Below are positions 28,473 to 37,733 of a stretch of 64,000 bases of DNA, piece by piece. Source of the stretch: Pseudomonas yamanorum (GTDB taxonomy: Bacteria; Pseudomonadota; Gammaproteobacteria; Pseudomonadales; Pseudomonadaceae); NCBI RefSeq assembly GCF_900105735.1, contig NZ_LT629793.1, positions 1,798,001 to 1,862,000 on the forward strand. Reading direction: 5' to 3'. The notes under the pieces are model-generated. The model saw nothing but the letters and a program-made list of their open reading frames with translations. It did no database searches and was not told the origin of the DNA. Numbering within the stretch: position 1 is the stretch's first letter; every line of letters starts with the position of its first letter. Made by a program: the position numbers and the translations under genes.

Positions 28473-29191
28473 GCACGTTTACCTCCTGAAACAGACGACC
28501 GCGAACGGTCGTTCTTGACGAGCAGGCGCGCCAGGGAATCGGCGGCCTGCATGATGTCATCGGTCACGGCAGCGCGGGCGCCGGCGCCATCGCGGGCGGC
28601 CAGGGCTTCGACGATGCGCGTATGCGCCTCCATCGAGCGCTGCAAGTGAGCTTTGTCGGGAGCGACCAGGGCAAAACACGGGCCCATGTGCAGCCAGAAG
28701 TTTTCCACGGCGGCCATGGTCAATTCGGCTTGGGCCACGGCATAAATCCGACGGTGAAAGGCGAAGTTGGTCCACAGGTAGCGGGAAACGTCGACTTCGT
28801 CGGCGGCCTGTTGCATCTGTTGGCAGAGGTCGGAGATTTCGTCGAGGTCGGCTTTTTCCAGGAGCAATACGGCCTTTTCTGCCAGCAAACCTTCCAGGGC
28901 GACCCGCGCATCGCGGATTTCCCGCAGGCGTTCGACCGTCATCATGCGTACCCGCAGACGGGAGGTTTCGGTGACTTCAAAGGCGTTTTCGGCGCTGAGG
29001 CGCTGGAGGGCTTCGCGCACCGGCATGGGGCTGGAGCCGAGGGCTTCGGCGAGGCCGCGGATGGTGAGTTTCTGGCCGGGCTGGAAACGACCACTCATCA
29101 AGGCTTCGCGGATCTGGCGATAGACCTGGTCTTGCAAGGTATCGCGGGACACCTGGCGCAAGGTGGGAAGGAGAAGCGGGCCATCTGTCAT
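28469..29191 (-). CDS. GntR-family regulator (FadR/FCD type) of the BKACE operon
   Basis: 240 residues. The N-terminal winged helix (LQDQVYRQIREALMSGRFQPGQKLTIRGLAEALGSSPMPVREAL) is followed by an all-helical FCD ligand domain (NFAFHRRIYAVAQ...MEAHTRIVEAL) that usually binds a metal and a carboxylate. It heads the leftward operon and overlaps the SDR by 4 bases, so it is probably autoregulated. A perfect TGTGATCACA palindrome lies 39 bases upstream. Confidence 0.92.
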   Translation of the reverse strand: MTDGPLLLPTLRQVSRDTLQDQVYRQIREALMSGRFQPGQKLTIRGLAEALGSSPMPVREALQRLSAENAFEVTETSRLRVRMMTVERLREIRDARVALEGLLAEKAVLLLEKADLDEISDLCQQMQQAADEVDVSRYLWTNFAFHRRIYAVAQAELTMAAVENFWLHMGPCFALVAPDKAHLQRSMEAHTRIVEALAARDGAGARAAVTDDIMQAADSLARLLVKNDRSRSSVSGGKRA

Positions 29192-29229
29192 GAGTCAAAA
29201 CCTGTGTTGTCGTTCTTATGGCTCCAATA

Positions 29230-29239
29230 TGTGATCACA
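29230..29239. promoter_or_regulatory. Candidate GntR operator TGTGATCACA
   Basis: A perfect 10-base palindrome in the gap between the leftward GntR gene and the rightward VOC gene. It lacks the 6-base spacer of a CRP/Vfr site, which favours a FadR-type repressor. The regulator downstream is the obvious candidate. Confidence 0.5.
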
Positions 29240-29325
29240 AATCAAATATGTCAAATAGTTTCCCGTTGACGGTATCGACGACGCTGACTCTAATGAGCCC
29301 TTTCTCCAGCAAGGACCGCTGAACC

Positions 29326-29715
29326 ATGAAATTTGCCTACACCATCGTCTACGTCCCGGACGTCGCTGCATCTCTGCAATTCTTCGAAAAAGCCTTCGGC
29401 TTCAGTCGCCGTTTCCTGCATGAATCGGGGACCTATGGCGAGTTGGATACCGGTGATACCACCCTCTCTTTTGCAGCGCATGAGTTGGGCGAGATGAACT
29501 TCAAGGGCGGGCATGTGGAGGCGCATGCTTCACGCCAGCCGCTGGGGATGGAGTTGGGATTCGTAACTGAGGATGTGCCAAAGGCCCACGCCAGAGCGCT
29601 GGCCGAGGGTGCGACAGAACTCTCGGAGCCGAGCACCAAGCCTTGGGGTCAGGTGGTGTCTTATGTGCGTTGCCCGGATGGCACGCTGGTGGAGTTGTGT
29701 ACGCCGATTCAGTGA
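29326..29715 (+). CDS. VOC-superfamily protein (glyoxalase/dioxygenase fold)
   Basis: 129 residues, two beta-alpha-beta-beta-beta modules: FAYTIVYVPDVAASLQFFEKAFGF and ELGFVTEDVPKAHARALAEGA, ending in DPDG-like RCPDGTLVELCTP. The length fits a single-chain lyase or resistance-type VOC dimer. One metal ligand (Glu in LVEL) is seen; the N-terminal histidine of glyoxalase I is absent. The function is unknown. It is divergent from the GntR operon. Confidence 0.82.
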   Translation: MKFAYTIVYVPDVAASLQFFEKAFGFSRRFLHESGTYGELDTGDTTLSFAAHELGEMNFKGGHVEAHASRQPLGMELGFVTEDVPKAHARALAEGATELSEPSTKPWGQVVSYVRCPDGTLVELCTPIQ

Positions 29716-29722
29716 ATCGTAA

Positions 29723-29834
29723 TGTGGCGACGGAGCTTGCTCCCGCTGGAGTGCGGAGCACTCCCTGGATATGCGGTCTGCTTCGCAGCCCAACGGGAGC
29801 AAGCACCCTCGCCACAGCAAGCTCCCTCGCCACA
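29723..29834. repeat. Degenerate REP cluster (GTGGCGANGGAGCTTGCTCC type)
   Basis: The left arm TGTGGCGACGGAGCTTGCTC at 29723-29742 is mirrored by CGGGAGCAAGCACCCTCGCC at 29794-29813. A second right arm, GCAAGCTCCCTCGCCACA, follows at 29817-29834. The internal part contains GGAGTGCGGAGCACTCC and TGCGGTCTGCTTCGCA sub-hairpins. It lies between convergent genes. Confidence 0.75.
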
Positions 29835-29848
29835 ATGAAATGCCTGCA

Positions 29849-29995
29849 TCAAGGCCTGAGCGGGCGCTCCTGATCGCGCTCGGAAAGCTCCGTGCCATCG
29901 TCCGGATGCTTCCAGGTCTGCGGTTTTTCTTCCTCGCGAAGCTTCCTCGCCCGCTCCTGCTCCAGCTCTTCGCGCTGCTTCTGCTCGTTACTCAT
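29849..29995 (-). CDS. Small highly charged protein, unknown function
   Basis: 48 residues, rich in Glu, Lys, Arg and Gln (MSNEQKQREELEQERARKL), with a predicted N-terminal helix and a polar tail WKHPDDGTELSERDQ. GGGAGGT lies a few bases before the ATG at 29995, one of the best ribosome sites in the window. An upstream ATG (30082) has none. I do not recognise a named family. Confidence 0.6.
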   Translation of the reverse strand: MSNEQKQREELEQERARKLREEEKPQTWKHPDDGTELSERDQERPLRP

Positions 29996-30193
29996 ACCCA
30001 CCTCCCGTCCGTAAGAATTGGACACACTGGGCAAGCATAGATGAGGGAGCGGTTTTGTGTGCATCCGGCAATTGATAACCACGGCGCATCAATACATGTA
30101 AACAACTCACTTATCATTTCCAAATGTGTCAGCCACTATCCGCGGTCTTAAGCGAAACAAGCACTTTAAAAAGAACGCTGGAGACACAAAAAA

Positions 30194-31486
30194 ATGCAAA
30201 ACCCTTCTCGGCCTGACTCTGCCCGCTCCAAAGTCGGCGCGGTCTTTCGCGTCACCTCCGGCAACTTTCTCGAACAGTTCGACTTCTTTCTGTTCGGTTT
30301 CTATGCCACCTATATCGCCGCCGCCTTCTTCCCTGCCGCTAATGAATTTGCGTCATTAATGATGACCTTCGCCGTGTTCGGCGCGGGCTTTTTGATGCGT
30401 CCGCTGGGCGCAATCATCCTCGGCGCATACATCGATGATGTGGGCCGTCGCAAAGGCTTGATCGTGACCCTGGCGATCATGGCCAGCGGCACCCTGCTGA
30501 TCGTGCTGGTGCCGGGCTATCACACCATTGGTTTGTGGGCACCGCTGCTGGTGTTGATGGGCCGCTTGTTGCAAGGTTTCTCGGCCGGTGCCGAACTGGG
30601 CGGTGTGTCGGTGTACCTGGCCGAAATGGCCACACCGGGCCGCAAGGGCTTCTACACCAGTTGGCAATCGGGTAGCCAGCAGATCTCCATCGTGGTCGCG
30701 GCCGCCCTGGGTTATGGCCTGAACCAGTGGATGGAACCGGCCGTGGTTGCCGATTGGGGCTGGCGCATTCCGTTCGCCATCGGCTGCGTGATCATCCCGT
30801 TCATCTTCGTCCTGCGCCGCAACCTGCAGGAAACCGAAGAGTTCGCCAACCGCAAGCACCGCCCCACCATGCGCGAAGTACTGGCCACCCTGGTGAAGAA
30901 CTGGACCATCGTAATCGGCGGCATGATGATGGTGGCGATGACCACCACTGCCTTCTACCTGATCACCGTGTATGCGCCGACCTTCGGCAAGACCGTGCTT
31001 AACCTGACCACCTCCGACGCCCTGCTGGTGACCTTGCTGGTAGCCGTGTCGAACTTCATCTGGCTGCCCATCGGCGGCACCCTCAGTGACCGTTTTGGCC
31101 GCAAGCCGGTGCTGATCGCCATGACTACCCTGACCGTGCTGACCGCCTACCCGGCACTTTCCTACGTGGTCAACGCGCCAAGCTTCGCGCACATGCTGGA
31201 AACCCTGCTGTGGTTCTCCTTCCTCTACGGCATGTACAACGGCGCCATGATCCCGGCCCTGACCGAAATCATGCCGGTGGAAGTGCGTGTGGCGGGCTTC
31301 TCCCTGGCCTACAGCTTGGCGACCGCCATTTTCGGTGGTTTTACCCCGGCGATTTCCACGTGGTTTATCCACGAGACGGGCGACAAGGCATCGCCGGCCT
31401 ACTGGCTGATGTTCGCCGCACTGTGCGCCCTGTGCGCGACGTTCGCACTGTATCGCCGTGCCAGCGCCCGTCTGCAAGTTGCCTGA
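30194..31486 (+). CDS. MHS-family MFS carboxylate symporter (citrate/tricarballylate-like)
   Basis: 430 residues, 12 hydrophobic segments. [30 protein letters not shown] and [25 protein letters not shown] are close to the metabolite:H+ symporter family, especially the citrate-proton symporters (CitA/TcuC branch) as I recall them. The expected role is proton-driven uptake of a tri- or dicarboxylate at the inner membrane. The gene 12 bases downstream encodes a solute-binding protein, an unusual partner for an MFS carrier. Confidence 0.88.
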   Translation: MQNPSRPDSARSKVGAVFRVTSGNFLEQFDFFLFGFYATYIAAAFFPAANEFASLMMTFAVFGAGFLMRPLGAIILGAYIDDVGRRKGLIVTLAIMASGTLLIVLVPGYHTIGLWAPLLVLMGRLLQGFSAGAELGGVSVYLAEMATPGRKGFYTSWQSGSQQISIVVAAALGYGLNQWMEPAVVADWGWRIPFAIGCVIIPFIFVLRRNLQETEEFANRKHRPTMREVLATLVKNWTIVIGGMMMVAMTTTAFYLITVYAPTFGKTVLNLTTSDALLVTLLVAVSNFIWLPIGGTLSDRFGRKPVLIAMTTLTVLTAYPALSYVVNAPSFAHMLETLLWFSFLYGMYNGAMIPALTEIMPVEVRVAGFSLAYSLATAIFGGFTPAISTWFIHETGDKASPAYWLMFAALCALCATFALYRRASARLQVA

Positions 31487-31498
31487 GGAGTCACGCTG

Positions 31499-32257
31499 AT
31501 GAACCCCCTATTGAAAACACTGGTGGCACTGGCGATCGGTTCCCTGGGGATGGTCGCCCACGCTGAAGAGCTGAAAGTCATGACCTCCGGCGGCTTCACC
31601 GCTGCCTACAAGGTGCTGGGTGCGCAATATGCCACCCAGAGCGGCGATACCCTCGACACCATCCTCGGCCCGTCGATGGGCAAGGCGCCGGAAGCGATTC
31701 CCAACCGCCTGGCCCGTGGCGAACACGCCGACGTGGTGATCATGGTCGGCTACGCCCTGGACGACCTGATCAAGCAAGGCAAGGTCGACAAAGCGTCCCG
31801 CGTTGAACTGGCGGATTCGCGCATCGGCCTGGTGGTCAAGGAAGGCGCAACCAAGCCTTCGATTGCCACCGACGCCGAACTGAAGACGGTGCTGACCAAC
31901 GCCAAATCCGTCGCGTATTCGGACAGCGCCAGCGGCGTCTACGTCGAAAAGGAACTGTTCAAGAAGCTCGGCATGCCGTCCAAAGGCACCATGATCGAAC
32001 GCATCCCGGTGGCCTCACAGGTGGCCAAGGGTGATTACGAAGTAGGCTTGCAACAAGTGTCCGAACTGCTGCCGATTCCTGGCGTGACTTACGTCGGAAA
32101 AATCCCGGAAGACGTGCAGTCCGTCACCCGTTTTGCCGCCGGCATTCCGGTGAACGCCGAACACCCGGCGCAGGCGAAAAAGCTTCTGCAATTCCTCGCC
32201 TCGCCCCAGGCACAACCGGTGGTGCAATCTACCGGCCTGGATTCGGTCTCACACTGA
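31499..32257 (+). CDS. Orphan periplasmic solute-binding protein (ModA-like fold)
   Basis: 252 residues with a signal peptide (residues 1-22, LGMVAHA). The type 2 binding-protein fold is seen in LKVMTSGGFTAAYKVLGAQY and GEHADVVIMVG, like molybdate-binding ModA relatives. The Ser and Tyr residues in AYSDSASGVYVEKELFKKLG correspond to the oxyanion-binding segment. No modB or modC gene is near. It lies 12 bases after a citrate-type MFS gene and overlaps the convergent LysR gene by nine bases. The ligand is probably an organic acid rather than molybdate, but this is inference. Confidence 0.8.
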   Translation: MNPLLKTLVALAIGSLGMVAHAEELKVMTSGGFTAAYKVLGAQYATQSGDTLDTILGPSMGKAPEAIPNRLARGEHADVVIMVGYALDDLIKQGKVDKASRVELADSRIGLVVKEGATKPSIATDAELKTVLTNAKSVAYSDSASGVYVEKELFKKLGMPSKGTMIERIPVASQVAKGDYEVGLQQVSELLPIPGVTYVGKIPEDVQSVTRFAAGIPVNAEHPAQAKKLLQFLASPQAQPVVQSTGLDSVSH

Positions 32258-33163
32258 CCGGAACGGCATCTCCCGCGTCAACCGCTCCAGTTCCAGTGCC
32301 GCCGGCGTCAACGTACGCCCGCGGCGCTTGATCAGCCCCACGTTGCGCACCACCTCCGGCTCCACCAGCGGCACGCTCGTCAGAATCGGATGCTTCCCGC
32401 CCGGCATTGCAATCGACGGGACCATCGCCACCCCCAACCCCGCCTCCACCAGCCCGATCATCGTGGTCACGTGATGGGTTTCGCAGATGCTTTGCTTCTT
32501 CACCCGCACCCCGCGCAGGGCCTGGTCGAGCAAGAAGCGATTGCCTGAGGTCTTGTCCACAGTGATGTAGTCGTGCTCGTACGCCTCGACCCACGTCACA
32601 CTGGCACGGTCCGCCAGTGGATGATCCCGGCGACAGGCCAGCACATATCGCTCCTGCAACAACAACTCGAACTCCACGCCGTCCGCCAGGCTGCCGCTGA
32701 AACTCACGCCGAAATCCGCCTCGCCACTTTCCACCGTCGCACACACCTCGCCCGCACTCGCGTCCAATACCCGCAGACGAATCTTCGGATAGAGCTTGTG
32801 GAATTCGGAGATCACGTGGGGCATGAAGTAGTACGCCGTAGACGGCACACAGGCGATGGTGACATTGCCCATACGGGTTGAAGCCACGTTACTGATGCCC
32901 ATCAGGGCGATGTCCAGGTCATCGAGCATGCGCTCGACCTGCGGCAGGAAGGCACGGCCAACCATGGTCAGGCTGACCCGGCGCGTGGTGCGTTCAAAGA
33001 GTTTGACGTCGAGGGCGGATTCGAGCTTCTCGATACGCCGGCTGAGGGCCGGCTGGGAGATACGGATGGCTTCGGCCGCCGCACGGAAACTGCCCTTGTC
33101 TACGACGGCGCGGAAGGCTTGGAGGTCGTTGAGGTCGAAGTTGATGATCACGGGGGCAGCCAT
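32249..33163 (-). CDS. LysR-family transcriptional regulator
   Basis: 304 residues from the ATG at 33163; an alternative ATG at 33187 adds eight residues, and neither has a strong ribosome site. The helix-turn-helix is DLQAFRAVVDKGSFRAAAEAIRISQPALSRRIEKLE. The effector domain includes PSTAYYFMPHVISEFHKLYPKIRLRVLD. It is convergent with the MFS/binding-protein pair and could still regulate it. The target is not certain. Confidence 0.88.
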   Translation of the reverse strand: MAAPVIINFDLNDLQAFRAVVDKGSFRAAAEAIRISQPALSRRIEKLESALDVKLFERTTRRVSLTMVGRAFLPQVERMLDDLDIALMGISNVASTRMGNVTIACVPSTAYYFMPHVISEFHKLYPKIRLRVLDASAGEVCATVESGEADFGVSFSGSLADGVEFELLLQERYVLACRRDHPLADRASVTWVEAYEHDYITVDKTSGNRFLLDQALRGVRVKKQSICETHHVTTMIGLVEAGLGVAMVPSIAMPGGKHPILTSVPLVEPEVVRNVGLIKRRGRTLTPAALELERLTREMPFRSV

Positions 33164-33307
33164 TGGTTGAGCAGATGTGGCGGGCATTATCGTATGGGGG
33201 CTGGCGGGATGCTATTGGCGCGGGCCACATACTCGCTCTCTGCTTGGTTCAGGAGATGCCAACTGCTCACACTGGTCAGTTACCGCTTGCAACACGCCCA
33301 GCGTTGA

Positions 33308-33324
33308 GTAGGATTAAATCCTAC
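33308..33324. promoter_or_regulatory. Candidate parDE operator GTAGGATTAAATCCTAC
   Basis: A perfect 17-base palindrome (8+1+8) whose right end lies 21 bases before the antitoxin start. Type II antitoxins with a ribbon-helix-helix fold repress their own operon through such sites. Binding is inferred from position. Confidence 0.6.
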
Positions 33325-33345
33325 CCAGCAAAAGCGGACGCTACC

Positions 33346-33627
33346 ATGCGCTCAACCCAGCAAATGAGCATCACCTTGCCGATTGAGATGGCCGCACTCG
33401 TCAAAGCCAAAGTGAGCACTGGCGAATATGCCAGTGAAAGTGAAGTCATACGCGACGGGCTGCGAATCTTGCTGGCACGTGACCGAGCAATGGAAAACTG
33501 GCTTCAGGATCAAGTGATTCCAGCAGCCGTCGCCCTCAAGGCCGATCCAGACAGCGCGCTGTCTGCCGCTCAGGTCCGCGAACACATGGCAGCCAAACGC
33601 CAACAGAAAGGCAACCGTAAGTCGTGA
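33346..33627 (+). CDS. parD: ParD-family antitoxin
   Basis: 93 residues. The N-terminal ribbon-helix-helix (QQMSITLPIEMAALVKAKVSTGEYASESEVIRDGLRIL) is followed by a flexible, charged C-terminus that would wrap the toxin. The start at 33346 fits relatives; an internal ATG at 33364 is an alternative. The stop overlaps the toxin's GTG start (33624-33627), typical of a coupled pair. Confidence 0.9.
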   Translation: MRSTQQMSITLPIEMAALVKAKVSTGEYASESEVIRDGLRILLARDRAMENWLQDQVIPAAVALKADPDSALSAAQVREHMAAKRQQKGNRKS

Positions 33628-33944
33628 CCTACACGGTAGCTTTTTCACCCAAGGCAGTAACGCAACTCGAAGAACTTGAAGACTATATCACCCAGGCCGG
33701 CTCACCCGTCATCGCTGCGCGCTATGTAGATGCCATCATCACTTACTGCGAAAACCTGTCTCTTTTTCCTCTGCGCGGCATCAGCCGTGAAGACGTGTTA
33801 CCCACTCTACGTACCACTCACTATCGGCACACCACCATCATCGCTTTTACAGTAGATGCCGACACTGAAACGGTATCGATTCTAGGGGTGTTCTACGGAG
33901 GGCAAGATTACGCAGCCCTCTTGCAGAACGAGGACAACGGTTAA
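33624..33944 (+). CDS. parE: ParE/RelE-superfamily toxin
   Basis: 106 residues from a GTG start within the antitoxin stop. YTVAFSPKAVTQLEELEDYITQAGSPVIAARYVDAI and the C-terminal TVSILGVFYGGQDYAALL are ParE features. Chromosomal ParE proteins poison DNA gyrase; RelE ribosome-dependent cleavage is less likely given the ParD partner. Base composition is more AT-rich than the flanking genes, consistent with acquisition. Confidence 0.9.
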   Translation: MTYTVAFSPKAVTQLEELEDYITQAGSPVIAARYVDAIITYCENLSLFPLRGISREDVLPTLRTTHYRHTTIIAFTVDADTETVSILGVFYGGQDYAALLQNEDNG

Positions 33945-33993
33945 CTTCGGCTCCAATCGTTCTATTCACGAATAGCTACCGGTAACGCAATCA

Positions 33994-34923
33994 ATGGATG
34001 AAACAATAAAAAGGACTTCCAGCCCTGCGCCTCTCTATCGAGCGCCTCGAGCGGGGTTGTGGCTCCTGGGTTTGCTCTGCCTTGCAGCTTTGGGCTTCTT
34101 CGCCTGGCAAAGCTTCTACCCGGTCAGCGCAGCCGAAGACTGGAGTGTTCATGTCGTCCACCGCGACGTAGCAAAGGCCGCATCACTGATGCCGATGCCC
34201 GACGGTTCGCTGATGGTGAGCCAGGAATTGAGCGATGGGCTTGGCAGTATCGTACGCATCTTGCCCGACGGAAAACGCGAGCTGGTTGTAGGAAAACTAT
34301 CCAAGCCCGATGGCATGGTCGCCACTCAGGGCGGTTGGGTGTTCAGCCAGGAAGTGGACGGCGCGCCGGTCAGCTTCCTCAAGGACGGCGTCGTCACCGA
34401 GCTGTTCAGGGGAGACAGCGTGCAAGGGTTGTGGGACGACGGTGAGTACCTCTACGCCATTGAAGACCGCAAGGTAGCTGCCCGGATCCTGCGCTATCGT
34501 TGGAGCGACAAGACACTGAGCGTCGTGCGTGACCAACTCAGCGAAGGCGAGTCGATTGTTCGCTGTACGGATGGGCGCATGCTCTATACGGAAAAGAAGA
34601 AGGGCGTGGTCCGAGAGCTGACCAACGACGCTAGCGACCCGGTGGTACTGAGCCAACTGAACAAACCCACCTTCCTGATGTGCGATGAACGCGGGTTATG
34701 GATCAACGAAGATTCCACACACCGAGCGCGTTTGTTGTTGATCGACAAGCAAGGACGCCAGCAGACGATTCTGTCTTTCCTGAAGGCGCCACAGTCGATT
34801 GTGCGTACGACGAAGGGAACGTACCTGGTGGCCGAAGGTGGCCGTGACCGTATCCTGGAATTGGTGCCGTCCGTGGCACGGGTAGACCCCGTTACAGCTG
34901 AAACCGCGCCACCGCCTCATTGA
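33994..34923 (+). CDS. Membrane-anchored beta-propeller-like protein of unknown function
   Basis: 309 residues. One hydrophobic anchor at about residues 20-40 ([20 protein letters not shown]), then repeated strand blocks such as [42 protein letters not shown] and [21 protein letters not shown]. These resemble NHL/SMP-30-like propeller blades. The bulk would lie in the periplasm. No catalytic signature was recognised. Its last 32 bases overlap the convergent chemoreceptor gene. It directly follows the ParDE pair and may be part of the same accessory segment. Confidence 0.6.
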   Translation: MDETIKRTSSPAPLYRAPRAGLWLLGLLCLAALGFFAWQSFYPVSAAEDWSVHVVHRDVAKAASLMPMPDGSLMVSQELSDGLGSIVRILPDGKRELVVGKLSKPDGMVATQGGWVFSQEVDGAPVSFLKDGVVTELFRGDSVQGLWDDGEYLYAIEDRKVAARILRYRWSDKTLSVVRDQLSEGESIVRCTDGRMLYTEKKKGVVRELTNDASDPVVLSQLNKPTFLMCDERGLWINEDSTHRARLLLIDKQGRQQTILSFLKAPQSIVRTTKGTYLVAEGGRDRILELVPSVARVDPVTAETAPPPH

Positions 34924-36517
34924 GCGACACCGCTAACCGCGCCAGCTCATGGCTCGACCCATTGATCTGTCCCGCGCCCGAGGACGACTGCGCAGACAGG
35001 TCACGAATATTGACGATGTTGCGGTCCACTTCCTTCGCCACCTGGGCCTGCTCCTCGGCGGCGCTGGCGATGACCAGGTTGCGCTGGTGAATCTGATCGA
35101 TGGAGTCGGTGATCTGGCTCAATGCGCCACCGGCGCCTTCGGCCAGGATCAAGGTTTTACTGGCCCGCTGGGTGCTCGATTGCATTGAGGTCAGTGCCTC
35201 GCTGGAGCCACTGCGCATCGCGGTCACCATCTGGTCGATTTCCAGGGTCGATTGCTGGGTGCGATGGGCCAGCGCACGCACTTCGTCGGCCACCACTGCA
35301 AAGCCACGCCCGGACTCACCGGCACGCGCCGCCTCGATGGCGGCGTTCAGCGCCAGCAAATTGGTCTGCTCGGCAATAGAGCGAATCACGTCCAGCACCT
35401 TGCCGATGTCCCGCGACTGATCGGCGAGGTTTTGCACCAGGCTCGAGGTTTCGCCGATGTTGGTGCTCAGCGCCTGAATCGCGCTGACCGTTTCACCGAC
35501 GCGCTGCTGGCCGTCGCGGGCCGTTTCATTGGAGAGTCGGGTGGATTCGGAGGTGGAAACGGCATTACGCGCCACCTCATCGGCGGCCGAAGTCATCTCA
35601 TTGACGGCGGTGGCGGCTTGCTCGATTTCAGCGGTCTGCTTTTGCAGGCTGCGGCTGCTCTGGTCGGTGATGCCGTTGAGGTCGGTGGCCGAGGCCGCCA
35701 TCTGCCCGGCCGACTGGCGAATCAACTGCAAGGTACCGCGCAGGTTGCCTTGCATACTCTGCAATGCCACGAGCAGGCGCGTCACTTCGTCGTCGCCGGT
35801 GACTTCAACGGTCTGGGTCAGGTCGCCCCGAGCGACGTTTTCCGCGGCACGCACGGCGTGGCTCAGCGGGCCAACGATGCTACGTGTCAGCAACCACGCC
35901 AAGGCCACCGTGCTCAACGCCGCCAGCAGCACGAAGCCGAAGACCATCGTGCGTGAGCGGCTGTACTGCGCCTGCGCCGTCTGGCCCTGCAGGTTTATCT
36001 GGGCGTTGTAGTAGTCGGCCAGGGCATTGAGCTGATTGCCGGAACCGTCGACCACGGTTTTCATGTCCACCAGCAGCAACTTGTTCAGCTCGGTGGTCTG
36101 CTGCTTGTCGGCGAGGATGAATGACTGAGTGAGACCTTGCTGATACTGACGCAGGGAGACCTGGAACTGATCATAAAGATTGCGTACCTCGGGGGTATCA
36201 ATCACCGCATTCAGGTCGGCCAGTTTCTTCGTCAGATCCTGGCTGCGGGTGTCCATCTGGCTACGGTATTGCGAGAGGCTCGCCGGGTTGGGATCAAGGG
36301 CCATGCGCAGGGAAATGGTGCGGATGCGCAGCATGATTTCGCGAATGTCCGAGACCAGGCGCATCTTCGGCACCAGGCCACTTTCAACTTGCACGGCACT
36401 TTCGCGGATGTTCGCCATGTTCGAGAGCGCAAAGAACCCGAGCAGCGCCACGAGCAAGGCAATCAAGGCAAAACCGAGACCCGCGCGGCGGGCAATGGAC
36501 AGGCTGCGAAGCGACAT
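34892..36517 (-). CDS. Methyl-accepting chemotaxis protein, four-helix-bundle sensor
   Basis: 541 residues. TM1 is at about 12-31, a periplasmic helical sensor of about 155 residues follows, TM2 is at about 187-208, then HAMP and a cytoplasmic signalling hairpin. The hairpin tip is [43 protein letters not shown], diagnostic of MCPs. The sensor size suggests a 4HB_MCP domain, which binds amino or organic acids. No C-terminal CheR pentapeptide is present (it ends VARFQL). Of three near ATGs, 36517 ([11 protein letters not shown]) is preferred. Confidence 0.92.
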   Translation of the reverse strand: MSLRSLSIARRAGLGFALIALLVALLGFFALSNMANIRESAVQVESGLVPKMRLVSDIREIMLRIRTISLRMALDPNPASLSQYRSQMDTRSQDLTKKLADLNAVIDTPEVRNLYDQFQVSLRQYQQGLTQSFILADKQQTTELNKLLLVDMKTVVDGSGNQLNALADYYNAQINLQGQTAQAQYSRSRTMVFGFVLLAALSTVALAWLLTRSIVGPLSHAVRAAENVARGDLTQTVEVTGDDEVTRLLVALQSMQGNLRGTLQLIRQSAGQMAASATDLNGITDQSSRSLQKQTAEIEQAATAVNEMTSAADEVARNAVSTSESTRLSNETARDGQQRVGETVSAIQALSTNIGETSSLVQNLADQSRDIGKVLDVIRSIAEQTNLLALNAAIEAARAGESGRGFAVVADEVRALAHRTQQSTLEIDQMVTAMRSGSSEALTSMQSSTQRASKTLILAEGAGGALSQITDSIDQIHQRNLVIASAAEEQAQVAKEVDRNIVNIRDLSAQSSSGAGQINGSSHELARLAVSLNEAVARFQL

Positions 36518-36696
36518 GGCGATTGTTCTCATTATTGGCATACGACATCGTATGACAGAGTTTCGGCCAGCCAGGATAGGACTTGAGGGGTATTGACCAG
36601 AAGTTAGCGGATATAAATTACCTACCTGAAAGCCCTACGGAACAGACACGCCTTGGAGGTATTTCCAAGGCAGTCCGAGACGCTTTATTCAGCAGG

Positions 36697-37722
36697 TCAG
36701 ATAGACCACGCCTGCGCACTTTCAAAAAACGCCTGCGCATTACTGTCCAGCGTTTCCAGGTGATAGCCGCCTTCTTGCACGATTACGCACGGCAGCCCCA
36801 ACCCACGAATACACTCACCCAACCGCGCAAACCCTTCCCGCGTCACTGCCACTTTGCTCTGTGGGTCCAGCTCGTAAATATCGAACCCCAGGGACAACAC
36901 CAGCACGTCCGCCGAGAAGTCCTTCACCGCCTTTAAGGCCAGCTCCAGCTTTTCAAAGAACACCGCTTCACTGGCACCATGCGCCATCGGCAGGTTGAGG
37001 TTGAAGCCTTCCCCCTTGGTTGCGCCGCGCTCTTCAGCAAAGCCTGCAACCCCCGGATAGAAGTTGGTGGGGTCGCCATGAATCGACACGTACAGCACGT
37101 CATCACGGTCGTAGAAAATCTCCTGGATGCCTTGCCCGTGATGCATGTCGGTATCGAGTACGGCGACGCGCTCGAAGCCATCGCGCAACGCCTGCGCCGC
37201 CACCGCCGCATTGTTGATGTAGCAAAACCCACCGGCAGCATCGAAACGGGCGTGGTGGCCTGGCGGGCGGCACAGTGCATAGGCTGCCGGCGCGCCGTCG
37301 AGGATGTCTTTAGCGGCAGCGACGGCGCTTTGGGCGGACCAATACGCCGAGCGCCAAGTGAGTTCGCCAACCGGGCAACTGCCGTCGGCGAGGTAGCGCG
37401 CCGCCTGGGCCAGGATGCCGCGCAGGGCGTTGGGCTCGCGCACGAAGATGTTGGACATGACTTCGTCGCCCCAGTCTTCGGGGATTTCTTTCCAGCGCTG
37501 GTGGGCCTCCTTGAGGAAGGTCAAGTAGGCGGCGCCGTGTACAGCCAACAGTGGATCGAGGCCGTGGTCGTGCGGTTGCTGGATCTCGAAGCCCAGGGTC
37601 TGGGCGGCCAGCAGCAGGTTGCGGGCGCGTTCCGGGACCTCCTGCGGCGTGCGCATCTGGCCACGGGAGTAGTAGCTGCGAGGATGGTGCAAAAGTTGTT
37701 CGGGATGAAAAAAAGTACGCAT
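36697..37722 (-). CDS. Histone-deacetylase-superfamily amidohydrolase (acetylpolyamine amidohydrolase-like)
   Basis: 341 residues. Active-site landmarks are His156-His157 (RPPGHHARF), the zinc ligands Asp192 and His194 (DTDMHHGQG) and a distal Asp (GFDIYELDP), with the transition-state tyrosine in EGGYHLETL. Bacterial relatives (Pseudomonas AphA/AphB) remove acetyl groups from acetylputrescine or acetylcadaverine. It lies 11 bases after the carbamoylase on the same strand and probably ends that operon. The substrate could be any acylated amine. Confidence 0.9.
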   Translation of the reverse strand: MRTFFHPEQLLHHPRSYYSRGQMRTPQEVPERARNLLLAAQTLGFEIQQPHDHGLDPLLAVHGAAYLTFLKEAHQRWKEIPEDWGDEVMSNIFVREPNALRGILAQAARYLADGSCPVGELTWRSAYWSAQSAVAAAKDILDGAPAAYALCRPPGHHARFDAAGGFCYINNAAVAAQALRDGFERVAVLDTDMHHGQGIQEIFYDRDDVLYVSIHGDPTNFYPGVAGFAEERGATKGEGFNLNLPMAHGASEAVFFEKLELALKAVKDFSADVLVLSLGFDIYELDPQSKVAVTREGFARLGECIRGLGLPCVIVQEGGYHLETLDSNAQAFFESAQAWSI

Positions 37723-37733
37723 GGGATTTTTCC

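Noticed and set aside
31499..32257. Straight annotation as molybdate transporter ModA
   Set aside because: No modB/modC nearby and the partner gene is an MFS carboxylate symporter; only the fold is supported.
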